IMG/VR virus record: IMGVR_UViG_3300005470_000012
Location: 1-35,541 of that record
Reading direction: 5' to 3' (one strand)
Source: a virus
Length of the DNA: 35,541 nt
The notes beneath the pieces are model-generated. The model was given only the letters and a program-made list of their open reading frames with translations, ran no database searches and was not told the origin of the DNA. Each line of letters opens with the position of its first letter. Position 1 is the first letter of the stretch. The translations under genes were made by a program, and so were the position numbers. Shown in pieces: positions 1 through 7,658 of the stretch.

Positions 1-18
1 TAGTTCGTTTTTATTCAT
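1..18 (-). CDS. Start (first six codons) of the membrane protein that continues at 35541..35170
   Basis: Read leftward, bases 18..1 give ATG and five more codons (MNKNEL). They continue in frame into base 35541 if the molecule is circular. The SD sequence AAAGGAG lies about 7 bases before the ATG, and the ATG overlaps the stop codon of the gene at 11..295, as is usual for coupled phage genes. The gene is described in full at 35170..35541. Joining the ends is an inference from frame, SD and family motif. Confidence 0.75.
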
Positions 19-295
19 CTGTAAACTCCTTTGTTAAGATATCAAGCATTTCATCATCAAGAGCATATAAAAGAGCATAAAGTCTTTGTCTACCTATATT
101 TGGGTAGCCTCCTCGCCAGTTTCTTAGCGTTGATACATCCACTCCGAATGTATCAGCTATTGCCCTTATCTTTATATCTTTGTTTGTTTTACCACCTGTT
201 CTTGAAGATACGCCTACTTTTACTTCTTTTGTTTCTTGTATTTTTGACCTTATAAGCTCTCTGAGTTGATTATGGTTTTTGCTTATCAGTTTCAT
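11..295 (-). CDS. Small helix-turn-helix DNA-binding protein
   Basis: This gene encodes about 94 residues. The middle (roughly residues 43-75) reads as a helix-turn-helix: KIRAIADTFGVDVSTLRNWR, with the second helix and an NWR pattern like phage or Cro-type regulators. The N-terminal third is basic and may add DNA contacts. I chose the ATG at 295 because it forms an ATGA overlap with the stop of the upstream gene; a GTG at 304 would add three residues. The gene is the second of the leftward unit that starts from the control region at 562..1036, so a role as early or late regulator is plausible. No partner or ligand domain is visible. It is the best candidate for a transcriptional regulator here, but its target is unknown. 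Confidence 0.65.
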   Translation of the reverse strand: MKLISKNHNQLRELIRSKIQETKEVKVGVSSRTGGKTNKDIKIRAIADTFGVDVSTLRNWRGGYPNIGRQRLYALLYALDDEMLDILTKEFTDE

Positions 296-552
296 GATAT
301 ACACCCATTCTTTATATCATCTATCATCTGCTCAGAAATATCAAAAGCACCACATAGGTCGTTATCTTCAACTTCAAAACTCTGAAACATTTTTAACATG
401 TATGGTCGTCCGCTTTGGATGTTTATGTTTCGGCTATGGTTGTTTAGGGGATTCGTGCATCTAAGAGACGCATCAAAATCTAAATCACTTCCATCTTCAA
501 GTTCGGGAATTATCGCCCATTTGCATAATTCACATCTTTTGTTTTTTTTCAT
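292..552 (-). CDS. Small cysteine-containing protein of unknown function
   Basis: This encodes about 86 residues from the ATG at 552. An upstream ATG at 561 has its SD touching the start codon and is less likely. Near the N-terminus is a CELC pair, followed by single cysteines in LRC and LCG. The four cysteines could hold one zinc ion, but spacing is not that of a standard finger. The central part is acidic (LEDGSDLDFD). It is the first gene of the leftward unit and its stop overlaps the start of the HTH gene at 11..295, so the two are probably co-translated. I do not recognise the family. Confidence 0.6.
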   Translation of the reverse strand: MKKNKRCELCKWAIIPELEDGSDLDFDASLRCTNPLNNHSRNINIQSGRPYMLKMFQSFEVEDNDLCGAFDISEQMIDDIKNGCIS

Positions 553-582
553 CCTGTCCATCCTTTTTGTTTTTATACCCTA

Positions 583-588
583 ATTATA
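583..588 (-). promoter_or_regulatory. -10 box of leftward promoter
   Basis: Read on the minus strand this is a perfect TATAAT, about 30 bases before the ATG at 552. No good -35 box stands 16-18 bases upstream; the flanking sequence is T-rich instead. It would start the leftward unit that on a circular map leads into the late genes. Confidence 0.5.
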
Positions 589-629
589 TACTAAACTAAA
601 AACTATTTCCTTGACCGATATCAATTTCT

Positions 630-651
630 CGAAACTTTTGCAACTTTTGTT
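630..651. repeat. Left arm of 22-bp inverted repeat
   Basis: This arm contains two copies of ACTTTTG (634..640, 643..649). Its reverse complement matches 861..882 at 20 of 22 positions. The two arms bracket the AT-rich tandem repeat. It may be a protein-binding site for replication or control. Confidence 0.55.
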
Positions 652-731
652 TTTTACAAAGGTTTTACAAGAGTTTTGACAAAAGTATAAGTCCCATGGG
701 TAGGGGAGAATAGAAATTAATGTAATTATTG

Positions 732-765
732 TATATTATATATTATATATTATATATTATATATT
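732..765. repeat. 7-bp tandem repeat, all A and T
   Basis: The unit TATATTA is repeated four times exactly, followed by six of seven bases of a fifth copy. It contains only A and T and lies in the middle of the divergent region. It would melt very easily, as expected for a DNA unwinding element, but it could also be a variable low-complexity tract. Confidence 0.75.
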
Positions 766-782
766 CTATTTTCTTCTCTATC

Positions 783-797
783 CCCCTACTATAGGGG
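783..797. repeat. Short GC-rich hairpin CCCCTA-CTA-TAGGGG
   Basis: A perfect 6-bp stem with a three-base loop sits just right of the AT repeat. T-rich sequence follows only about 12 bases later, so it is not a standard terminator. A related but imperfect G-run (700..716) stands on the other side of the AT repeat. Confidence 0.45.
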
Positions 798-860
798 TTA
801 TTCTATATTTTTTTTGTATTTTTTATATTGATTAAAATATATATTATAAAGGGAGGTAGC

Positions 861-882
861 AACAAAAGTTACAATAGTTTCG
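861..882. repeat. Right arm of 22-bp inverted repeat
   Basis: It pairs with 630..651 with two mismatches. It ends in GTTTCG, and the 11-mer GTTTCGAAAAA beginning at 877 recurs at 3641 in front of the Sak4-like gene. Confidence 0.55.
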
Positions 883-922
883 AAAAAGCCCTATTTTACG
901 GGGTTATACCCTTGTAAATCGG

Positions 923-941
923 TTTGCAAAACTTTTGCAAA
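923..941. promoter_or_regulatory. 19-bp palindrome, candidate operator or iteron
   Basis: TTTGCAAAA-C-TTTTGCAAA is a perfect dyad around one central base, and its right half repeats the AAACTTTTGCAA found at 632..643. It lies about 60 bases upstream of the rightward -10 box, where a dimeric regulator could act. The regulator is unknown; the HTH protein at 11..295 is a candidate. Confidence 0.5.
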
Positions 942-999
942 AGAAAAAAACGACAAAGGTTTCTCTATTTTCTTAAGATTATTCTTATTATTTTTGTTA

Positions 1000-1005
1000 T
1001 ATAAT
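1000..1005 (+). promoter_or_regulatory. -10 box of rightward early promoter
   Basis: A perfect TATAAT stands about 31 bases before the ATG at 1037, preceded by a T-rich stretch (TTTTTGT). There is no convincing -35 box at normal spacing, which resembles sigma70 promoters of Campylobacterota. It would drive the early unit. Confidence 0.5.
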
Positions 1006-1036
1006 TTTATTATACATTAAAATAAAGGATGAAAAA

Positions 1037-1258
1037 ATGAGTAACCCATTTGAAGACCCAAAAAAACTTTATAGCCCTACTGAAAAAATCAGAGAAATTC
1101 TAAAAGATAAAAAAGCAGGCGATTCTTTTAAAGTTTATGTACCTGAATATGATACAAGAATAGTAAGAGCTATAATAAGCAATATATGCAGAGCAAACGG
1201 TATAGAATATAAAACGCTAACAAATGAGAACGGCGAACTCTATATGAAAATTATGTAA
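1037..1258 (+). CDS. Small protein of unknown function, first early gene
   Basis: This encodes 73 residues with a clear AAAGGA SD about 8 bases before the ATG. The sequence is charged, with a lysine-rich centre, and has no cysteine cluster or membrane segment. The pattern of a helical N-terminal part followed by a compact part ending in ENGELYMKIM resembles small phage proteins with a beta strand at the C-terminus. It is ten bases upstream of the replication gene and probably co-transcribed with it. I do not recognise the family. Confidence 0.65.
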   Translation: MSNPFEDPKKLYSPTEKIREILKDKKAGDSFKVYVPEYDTRIVRAIISNICRANGIEYKTLTNENGELYMKIM

Positions 1259-1268
1259 AGCTAAAATT

Positions 1269-3536
1269 ATGTTTTATAGAGAATTTAACGAAAACGGTTA
1301 TCCCGTTTTTGGATTGCACGGCGTTACAAGAGACGGTTTTTGTGAATGCCTAAATCCTAAGTGCGAAGCATTATATAAACATCCAAAGACCTCCGCGTGG
1401 CAACACACTCCTGTTTGGGAAGAGGATCAACTCGAAGTTATGGAGCTTACCGATTCTTTTAAGACCGGTTACGGCGTTCTATGCAAAGGCTTATTAGTTG
1501 TAGATGTGGACGCTCGTAATGGTGGCTTAGACTCTTATAATAAGCTTATACAAGATTGTCCTGAAATTCTAGAAGCGGGTATGATTGTAGAAACTGGAAG
1601 TGGAGGCGGATCTAAACATCTGTTTTTTAAAATAGATAAAGATTTAAAACTGCAACAACATTTAAAAAAATACCCCGGAATAGATTTTAAAAGCAGCGGT
1701 TTTGTAGTAGGCGCAGGCAGCAAACATAAAAGCGGAAATCTATACAAATGCGTTTTTGGTTCGCCTGATGAAATAGAATATGCTCCCAAAGAGATTTTAA
1801 GCCTACTAGAAGCCAAAGAAACACAAAAGCATACCTCAACATACAATGGCGAATCTTTAGAGCTCACAGAGGCTCAATTTGAAGATATTTTGGATTTTAT
1901 TCCAAACGATGCTTCTTTAGAATATGATGAGTGGATTATGGTTGGTATGGCAATACACGAAGCAACTCAGAGCGGAGGCTATGATTTATGGGTTAAGTGG
2001 AGTGAAAAAAGTCCTAAACATGACGACAGCCAAATGCTTATGAAGTGGAAGAGCTTTGGCAAAAATCCAAATCGCTACACAGTCGGGACCCTCATACATC
2101 TTGCAAAAGAAAATGGCTATGAATTTAAGCACGATGTAGATATGCAAGAGCTTGATAGCAACATAGATTGGAGCAAAAAGCCTGAGCCAAAAACTGTAGA
2201 ATTTGATCCTCTTAATCCTCCATTTCTTGCAGGTGATATTGCAAAATGGATTAATAGCAATAGCTTTTATCCTAGAGAGCGTTTGGCGGTTGCAAGTGCT
2301 CTTATGGCTATAAGCAGTGCATGTGGCCTTAGATATCGAGGCTATAACGATACGACTGCAAATATGTTTATGTTTTGTGTAGCCGGCTCTGGTACGGGTA
2401 AAGAATCTATTATGCAAAGCTACACGAAGCTTCTTAAAGAAATAGGTATAAGTCAAGCGATGCACGGGGGAATTATTTCCGAGCAGGAGCTTACGAGAAA
2501 TATAGTGGACCATCAAGCAAGTTTTTATACAATAGATGAGTTCGGAGAGATATTGTCTAAAATACAAAATGCAAGAAAAAAGGGAACAGGTAACAGCCAC
2601 CTGGAGGGAATAGTTGGCTCTCTTATGTCTATATTTTCTAAAGCTAACGGTATCTATCTTGTACCTCAGACACATAAAAAAGCATTTCGTGAAAACTTAA
2701 TAAAAGAAGTAAGTAAAATAAAAATGCGTATAGATGAAAATGAGCAATTGCCAACCGATGAAGCAGAACTTGAAAGATTAGGTAAGCGTCTTGAAGAGCT
2801 TGAAACTGGAATATTAAATCCTTATATAAACATCCTTGGTTTTAGTACTCCGGAGCGTTTTTCTACGCTTTTAGATGAAGATATGGCAGACAATGGATTC
2901 TTTGGGCGTGCTTTAATAGTACGGGAAATGGACGACAATCCGCGTAAAAATGCTAATTTTGGAACGGCGAACGAAAGTGACTATAAAGTAATAACAAACA
3001 GATTATTTAATCTTTATGCAGGCGGAACGACACCAGTGGGCAGAGTGGAGCAGTTGGGAAATATAATAAATATTCCTTGCAACGAAAAGGTAACTGCCCT
3101 GCTTGATCAAATAAGTGAAGAGTTTTGGAACATAGGAGAGGAGCAGAGAGAAAATCAAGGCTTTTTGGCTTATGTTAGAAGATGTGCAGAGCTTGTTAAT
3201 AAATTATCTTTGGTTTTGAGTGTGAGCGAGGGTGAACTAAAAGAAGAGGCGGTTATGTGGGCATATCACTTTGTTAAACAAAATTTATATGACAAAACAG
3301 TTATGACTAAAGCAAATGTACAAACAGGAGCAGCCGATAAGCTTATAAACAAAATATTAAGCAAACTCGATAAAGATGCGGGAGTTTCTATCGGTGTGCT
3401 AAAAGGTAAGCTTAGAAGTTTCAAGCCTGAAGATATTGAGAGCGCGATTAAGTATCTCGTTGAGAAAAAAATAATCTTAGGAAAAGAAGAACAAGCAGCA
3501 AGAGGACCGATTACTATTAAATATTATAAAATATAG
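1269..3536 (+). CDS. Replication protein: prim-pol primase, PriCT-2-like linker and P-loop ATPase (helicase-like)
   Basis: This encodes 755 residues. The N-terminal part (about 1-180) has the signs of a bifunctional DNA primase/polymerase: two acidic metal ligands in VVDVDARNGG (D79, D81) and a later SGGGSKH with the conserved histidine (H117). Residues about 203-285 match the primase C-terminal (PriCT-2) pattern DEWIMVGMAIH...WKSF. Residues about 315-640 form a P-loop ATPase of the DUF3987 type, with Walker A AGSGTGKES (K378) and Walker B SFYTIDEFGE (D423). Such proteins prime and unwind phage or plasmid DNA at the origin. It lies next to the repeat-rich control region, which supports an origin there. 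The SD is weak, so translation may be coupled to the preceding gene. Confidence 0.88.
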   Translation: MFYREFNENGYPVFGLHGVTRDGFCECLNPKCEALYKHPKTSAWQHTPVWEEDQLEVMELTDSFKTGYGVLCKGLLVVDVDARNGGLDSYNKLIQDCPEILEAGMIVETGSGGGSKHLFFKIDKDLKLQQHLKKYPGIDFKSSGFVVGAGSKHKSGNLYKCVFGSPDEIEYAPKEILSLLEAKETQKHTSTYNGESLELTEAQFEDILDFIPNDASLEYDEWIMVGMAIHEATQSGGYDLWVKWSEKSPKHDDSQMLMKWKSFGKNPNRYTVGTLIHLAKENGYEFKHDVDMQELDSNIDWSKKPEPKTVEFDPLNPPFLAGDIAKWINSNSFYPRERLAVASALMAISSACGLRYRGYNDTTANMFMFCVAGSGTGKESIMQSYTKLLKEIGISQAMHGGIISEQELTRNIVDHQASFYTIDEFGEILSKIQNARKKGTGNSHLEGIVGSLMSIFSKANGIYLVPQTHKKAFRENLIKEVSKIKMRIDENEQLPTDEAELERLGKRLEELETGILNPYINILGFSTPERFSTLLDEDMADNGFFGRALIVREMDDNPRKNANFGTANESDYKVITNRLFNLYAGGTTPVGRVEQLGNIINIPCNEKVTALLDQISEEFWNIGEEQRENQGFLAYVRRCAELVNKLSLVLSVSEGELKEEAVMWAYHFVKQNLYDKTVMTKANVQTGAADKLINKILSKLDKDAGVSIGVLKGKLRSFKPEDIESAIKYLVEKKIILGKEEQAARGPITIKYYKI

Positions 3537-3617
3537 TAATTTAATAATTTTATAAGCTTTATAATATTATAATACTGTATCTAAAGAGATTAAAGCCTTT
3601 AGAAATAACAATGTTAA

Positions 3618-3646
3618 TCCCGCCGAAACAAGGCGCGGGAGTTTCG
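3618..3646 (+). promoter_or_regulatory. Two overlapping hairpins in the leader of the recombination genes
   Basis: A GC-rich hairpin (3618..3624 with 3632..3640, one bulge) overlaps a second possible hairpin, CGAAAC 3624..3629 with GTTTCG 3641..3646. They share a base and cannot fully coexist. The SD of the next gene (AAGGA, about 3652) follows at once. No T-run follows, so this looks more like a translation-control or mRNA-stability element than a terminator. Confidence 0.4.
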
Positions 3647-3662
3647 AAAAAAGGATTGAATT

Positions 3663-4439
3663 ATGAGTATCTTAGAAACCATTTCTAAGCCAAATGATAG
3701 ACCGGTAATAGCTACTATTACGGGTGACGCGGGAATGGGAAAAACTAGCCTTGCAGCAACTTTTCCAAGGCCTATTGTAGTAAGATCTGAGGATGGATTA
3801 CAATCTATTCCTATTGATACAAGACCGGACGCTTTTCCCGTAATTAAAAAAGTAAATGACCTATGGGAACAACTAAATGCGTTAATTAACGAAACGCATG
3901 AATATAAAACCGTGATTATAGACAGCGTAACAGCGTTAGAGCGTCTTTTTATACAGCATGTTGTAGAGAGCGACCCTAAACAGCCAAAGAGCATAAATCA
4001 AGCTTTAGGCGGATACGGCGCAGGACTACAGGCGGTAGCAGGCATGCACGCAAGAGTTAGAAAAGCAGCCGGCTTTTTAGTGGAAAAAGGCATGAACGTT
4101 GTTTTTATAGCACATGCAGACACAGAAACAATTGAATTGCCTGACACTGACCCTTATACTAAGTATAGTTTACGTTTAGGAAAAAAAAGCGTAGCTCCAT
4201 ACACAGATGACGTTGATTTAGTTGGCTTTTTAAAGTTGGAAACTTTTACTACCGGCGACGGAGAGCGCAAAAAAGCGTTAAGTGATGGAACTCGTATACT
4301 TGTAACATACGCTACTGCTGCAAACGTATCTAAAAATAGATATAGCATAGAAGAGGATTTAGTTGTTAAAAAAGGTGAAAATCCTTTAGTTAATTTTATA
4401 TCAAGTTTAAAAACACAAACACAAAAAAAGGATAAATAA
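3663..4439 (+). CDS. Sak4-like RecA-fold ATPase (AAA_24 type), recombination mediator
   Basis: This encodes 258 residues. Walker A is TGDAGMGKTS (K27, T28), and the hydrophobic strand KTVIIDSVTALE (D87) is Walker B. Later motifs (VVFIAHADTE) fit a RecA-like core. Phage proteins of this AAA_24/Sak4 class load onto single strands and promote annealing together with a phage SSB. The next gene encodes just such an SSB-like protein, starting in the last base of this gene's stop codon (TAATG), and a YqaJ nuclease follows. The order is typical of a phage homologous-recombination cassette. The SD AAAGGA is well placed for the ATG chosen. Confidence 0.85.
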   Translation: MSILETISKPNDRPVIATITGDAGMGKTSLAATFPRPIVVRSEDGLQSIPIDTRPDAFPVIKKVNDLWEQLNALINETHEYKTVIIDSVTALERLFIQHVVESDPKQPKSINQALGGYGAGLQAVAGMHARVRKAAGFLVEKGMNVVFIAHADTETIELPDTDPYTKYSLRLGKKSVAPYTDDVDLVGFLKLETFTTGDGERKKALSDGTRILVTYATAANVSKNRYSIEEDLVVKKGENPLVNFISSLKTQTQKKDK

Positions 4440-4981
4440 TGAGTACATTTTGGCTAGAAACTAACACAGAAGAAGAGAATATCGGCAATTTTGCTATGAC
4501 TGTAGAGATGGAGCCTATTCCCTCTAAAACACTATGCTTAGCTTTTATAGAAGAGGCGAAGTGGGACAGCTATGAAGAAGAAGAGTATATATCTTTGAGA
4601 TGGAAAGTATTACAACCGAGTGATTATAAAAACAGAGTAATTTTCCAAAAAATTAAAGTTTATGATAAAGACAGCAAAAAGTCCGAAAAGGCTAAAAAAA
4701 TGCTTATGGCTATTGATTTTAATGCAAAGGGCGGCCTTGCAAAGAGCGGTAAAGTTCCTACAACTGAAATATTACAAGGCAAATTATGTAATAAACCTAT
4801 GAACATTATGGTAATGATGTGGGCCATGGAAGATCAAATTACGGGCGAAACTCGCAAAGGAAACTGGATTAGTGCAGTCTCTCCAAAGGGCGATAATGTA
4901 CCTGAAAGAGTTGTTAAGGTAGAGAGAACAGAAGTGCCGATGATGGATGAAGATGACGACGACGCGGAGCTAATGTTTTAG
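4439..4981 (+). CDS. Single-strand DNA-binding-like protein (DUF669-like) with acidic C-terminal tip
   Basis: This encodes 180 residues. The body has the DUF669-like pattern: an N-terminal strand region, then EEEYISLRWKVLQP...NRVIFQKIKVY, then a C-terminal block with GKLCNKPMNIMV. The end is a run of acidic residues closing in a hydrophobic tip (MMDEDDDDAELMF), which is the hallmark used by SSB proteins to recruit partners. Its position right behind the Sak4-like gene matches known Sak4-SSB pairs. I infer a role in covering single strands during replication and recombination. OB-fold membership is not proven from motifs alone. Confidence 0.75.
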   Translation: MSTFWLETNTEEENIGNFAMTVEMEPIPSKTLCLAFIEEAKWDSYEEEEYISLRWKVLQPSDYKNRVIFQKIKVYDKDSKKSEKAKKMLMAIDFNAKGGLAKSGKVPTTEILQGKLCNKPMNIMVMMWAMEDQITGETRKGNWISAVSPKGDNVPERVVKVERTEVPMMDEDDDDAELMF

Positions 4982-4983
4982 CC

Positions 4984-5850
4984 ATGGTGGCAACACAAAG
5001 AAGCCCTGAATGGTTTAAGCAGAGGAAGGGGCGAATAACCGCCTCCGCTGTCGGTGCGATAATGGGATTAGCACCATACCAAAAACGTAAAGATGTTATG
5101 CGCCGCATGGTTAGAGAATACCACGGGCTTGAATCTGAGTTTAAAGGCAACTCTGCTACAGAGTGGGGAACTTTTAATGAAGATGGAGCGCTGGTAGAAT
5201 TTGAAATGGAGTTAAATTTATCAGTAATCCCTGCTCCGTTTGTAGTATCAAATAAGCACGATTGGCTCGGGGCGAGCCCAGACGGGTATACGTCAGATGG
5301 CTGCATTATAGAAATAAAATGTCCTTACGGTTTACGTGATGGAGAGGGCGAATTTAAAAGCATAAACGATCAAGAGCATTACTATGCGCAAATACAATTG
5401 CAACTTTTATGCACAGATAAAGAAAAATGCTATTTCTTTCAATGGTGTCCGAGCGGCACAAAACTGGAAATAGTAGAACGCAGTAGCGAGTATATAGCAA
5501 GGATGGTTAGAGAATGCGCTACTTTTTACGAAGAGTATTTAATCGAGCGAGAACTGCCAAATGCTAAAAAGTATCTTGATATCGAAGTGGATGCTGAGCT
5601 TGAAGAGATGATGAACGAATATATATCTCTAAAAGAACAAAAAGCAGAAATAGAAACTAAACAAAAAGAGATTTTAAGCGGAATGGTAGCACTCACTGAT
5701 GAAATAGGCGGTGAAATCGCAGGACATAAACTTTATAAAGTAGAGCGTAGCGGCTCAATTTCTTATGCAAAAGTAGTTAATGATTTACTGCCAGATGCTG
5801 ATTTAGAACCATACCGTGGTAATCCATCGGTGTCGTGGGCGGTTAAGTAG
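4984..5850 (+). CDS. YqaJ-type (lambda exonuclease-like) recombination nuclease
   Basis: This encodes 288 residues. The N-terminal 200 hold the full set of YqaJ/lambda-exonuclease motifs: RKGRITAS (R17), WGTFNE (E66), GASPDG with D100, EIKCP with E110 and K112, and YYAQIQLQ (Q136). These form the metal-dependent PD-(D/E)XK active site that resects DNA ends 5' to 3'. Residues about 205-245 are helical and charged, probably a coiled coil, as often seen in this family. With the Sak4-like ATPase and SSB-like protein it completes an exonuclease/annealing set. It starts two bases after the preceding stop. Confidence 0.9.
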   Translation: MVATQRSPEWFKQRKGRITASAVGAIMGLAPYQKRKDVMRRMVREYHGLESEFKGNSATEWGTFNEDGALVEFEMELNLSVIPAPFVVSNKHDWLGASPDGYTSDGCIIEIKCPYGLRDGEGEFKSINDQEHYYAQIQLQLLCTDKEKCYFFQWCPSGTKLEIVERSSEYIARMVRECATFYEEYLIERELPNAKKYLDIEVDAELEEMMNEYISLKEQKAEIETKQKEILSGMVALTDEIGGEIAGHKLYKVERSGSISYAKVVNDLLPDADLEPYRGNPSVSWAVK

Positions 5851-5852
5851 TT

Positions 5853-7658
5853 ATGCAATTAAGACCATACCAACAAGAGTGTGTAGATACTTGCATAAAA
5901 CACATTATGCAAAGCACGCTCCCGATTGTTGCAGAGCTTGCAACTGGGGCGGGCAAATCTATTATTGTGGCGGAAATTGCAAGACAAATACATAGCTTAA
6001 GCAGAGGAAAACATATCCTCTGTTTAGCGCCGAGTGCCGAGCTTGTACACCAAAACAGAAGCAAATATTTAGCAACCGGTAATCCTGCTTCTCTTTTTAG
6101 TGCAAGTGCGGGTGGCAAGTGTTTAAAGCATCCAGTTGTTTTTGGAACGCCACAAACTGTAGTGAATGCACTCGAACGTTTCGGTGATAAATTTGCAATG
6201 GTCATTATAGATGAGGCGCACGGACTTACAAAAAGCGTTAAAAAAATTATAGATACTTTTAGAGAAAAATATCCAAAGCTTAGAGTTTTGGGTTTGACTG
6301 CTACTCCTTACAGATTGGGGAGCGGATATATCTATGAAACAGATACAAATGATAAACAGATGGACCCTGAACTTGCAAGAGAGCCATATTTTCATAAGCT
6401 CGTTTACAAACTAACTGCACATGAACTTATAAAGATGGGTTTTTTAACACCTCCAACGATCGGTGAGCTGGGCGGAGAGCATTATGAGACAATGCACTTA
6501 GAGCCAAATAGGATGGGTAAATTTAATGCAAAAGAAGTAGATCAAGCGTTTGTAGGGCACGGACGAAAAACTGCTTATATTATAGCCGATGTTATTGAGA
6601 AGAGCAGAGATAGAAAAGGTGTTATGTTTTTTGCTGCTACAGTAGAGCACGCGCATGAAATCATGGCCTCTCTCCCGCAGCACTTAAGCGCTTTAGTAAC
6701 AGGAGAGACTCCAAAAAAGGAACGAGAAAAAATACTAAAAAAGTTTAAAGCACAAAATATAAAATATCTTGTAAACGTCGCTGTCCTGACCACTGGTTTT
6801 GATGCCCCGCACGTGGATGTTATTGCACTGCTTAGAGCAACTGAAAGTGCAGGATTGTTGCAGCAAATAATAGGACGCGGGTTAAGACTAAGCGAAGATA
6901 AAAAAGATGTTTTACTTCTAGATTATGCACAAAATTTAGAGCGACACACCCCTGACGGAGATATTTTTAATCCAAAAATAACAGCAATAAAGGGCGGGTC
7001 AACCGCACCAATGGAGCAGATTTGCCCGACATGTGGACATACAAATATTTTTAATATGCGCAAAAATAAAGAGGGTTATAAAATAAACAAAGATGGCTAT
7101 TTTACCGATTTGGCGGAAATAGCAATAAAAACAGAAGAGGGACATCCTCTCCCTGCGCATTATGGCAGAAGATGCACAGGATATGTCAAAAACAGTAAAG
7201 CAGTTGAAGATTGGGTTAGATGTTCGCATCGGTGGAGCATGAAAGTATGTGAGGCGTGCGGAGCTGAAAATGATATTGCTGCTAGAAAATGCACAAATTG
7301 TAAGGGCGAGCTGATAGACCCGAACACAAAACTGATTTTAGAATTTAAAGCCCTTAAAAAAGATCCGACGCGGATACAAATAGATGAAGTTATAGATGTA
7401 AGCTTTAGAAATACGTTAAGCCAAAGAGGGAACGAGTGCATAGTTGTAGATTTTGTAACGCCATATAGGAAGTTTAGAATTTGGTTACAAAGAAATCCTA
7501 AAAACTCAAGAGCGGCAGGTGATTTAAATATGTTTTTAAATGCAAAAGATAGTATAAAAACAGTAGAATATGTAAAAGAAACAAACGGATTTTATAGAAT
7601 ATTATCTTATAATAAAGAGGTACAACAATGCGAGATACAGAACACATACACCAAGTAA
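5853..7658 (+). CDS. SF2 DEAD/DEAH-box helicase with C-terminal zinc ribbons
   Basis: This encodes 601 residues. It shows Walker A ATGAGKS (30-36), DEAH (120-123), LTATPYR (motif III region, 148-154), TTGFDAPHVD (motif V, about 313-322) and QQIIGRGLR (motif VI, 337-345). After residue 385 come cysteine pairs CPTC (391/394), single C441 and C457, and CEAC (466/469) with CTNC (480/483), consistent with two zinc-binding modules. ATP-driven remodelling of branched or duplex DNA in phage replication or recombination is the likely role. Its 3' end overlaps the VRR-NUC gene by 31 bases, suggesting the two act together. Confidence 0.88.
   Translation: MQLRPYQQECVDTCIKHIMQSTLPIVAELATGAGKSIIVAEIARQIHSLSRGKHILCLAPSAELVHQNRSKYLATGNPASLFSASAGGKCLKHPVVFGTPQTVVNALERFGDKFAMVIIDEAHGLTKSVKKIIDTFREKYPKLRVLGLTATPYRLGSGYIYETDTNDKQMDPELAREPYFHKLVYKLTAHELIKMGFLTPPTIGELGGEHYETMHLEPNRMGKFNAKEVDQAFVGHGRKTAYIIADVIEKSRDRKGVMFFAATVEHAHEIMASLPQHLSALVTGETPKKEREKILKKFKAQNIKYLVNVAVLTTGFDAPHVDVIALLRATESAGLLQQIIGRGLRLSEDKKDVLLLDYAQNLERHTPDGDIFNPKITAIKGGSTAPMEQICPTCGHTNIFNMRKNKEGYKINKDGYFTDLAEIAIKTEEGHPLPAHYGRRCTGYVKNSKAVEDWVRCSHRWSMKVCEACGAENDIAARKCTNCKGELIDPNTKLILEFKALKKDPTRIQIDEVIDVSFRNTLSQRGNECIVVDFVTPYRKFRIWLQRNPKNSRAAGDLNMFLNAKDSIKTVEYVKETNGFYRILSYNKEVQQCEIQNTYTK

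Larger units (their letters stand above)
562..1036. other. Divergent control region and candidate replication origin
   Basis: This is the only divergently transcribed gap in the genome. It holds leftward and rightward promoter-like sequences, a 7-bp AT-only tandem repeat (732..765), a 22-bp imperfect inverted repeat (630..651 and 861..882, 20 of 22 matching), a 19-bp palindrome (923..941) and a hairpin (783..797). The heptamer ACTTTTG or its complement occurs five times (634..640, 643..649, 680..686, 863..869, 931..937). Iteron-like short repeats flanking an AT-rich block are what many origins look like. The neighbouring replication gene (1269..3536) fits, but the function is inferred. Confidence 0.55.

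Noticed and set aside
31-583. Plus-strand open frames opposite the two small leftward genes
   Set aside because: They read as hydrophobic low-complexity shadows, lack SD sequences and conflict with the leftward genes, which have an HTH pattern and coupled starts.
664-673. 10-mer TTTACAAGAG shared by the control region and the structured RNA (8406..8415)
   Set aside because: In sequence this AT-rich a single 10-base match between two regions of several hundred bases is not surprising.
732-765. Tandem repeat as a possible CRISPR array
   Set aside because: The unit is 7 bases, A/T only, with no spacers. It is a simple tandem repeat.
1986-2675. 229-codon open frame on the minus strand
   Set aside because: It lies wholly inside the replication gene, which has clear motifs; the translation has no domain pattern and is basic and cysteine-rich as expected for a shadow frame.
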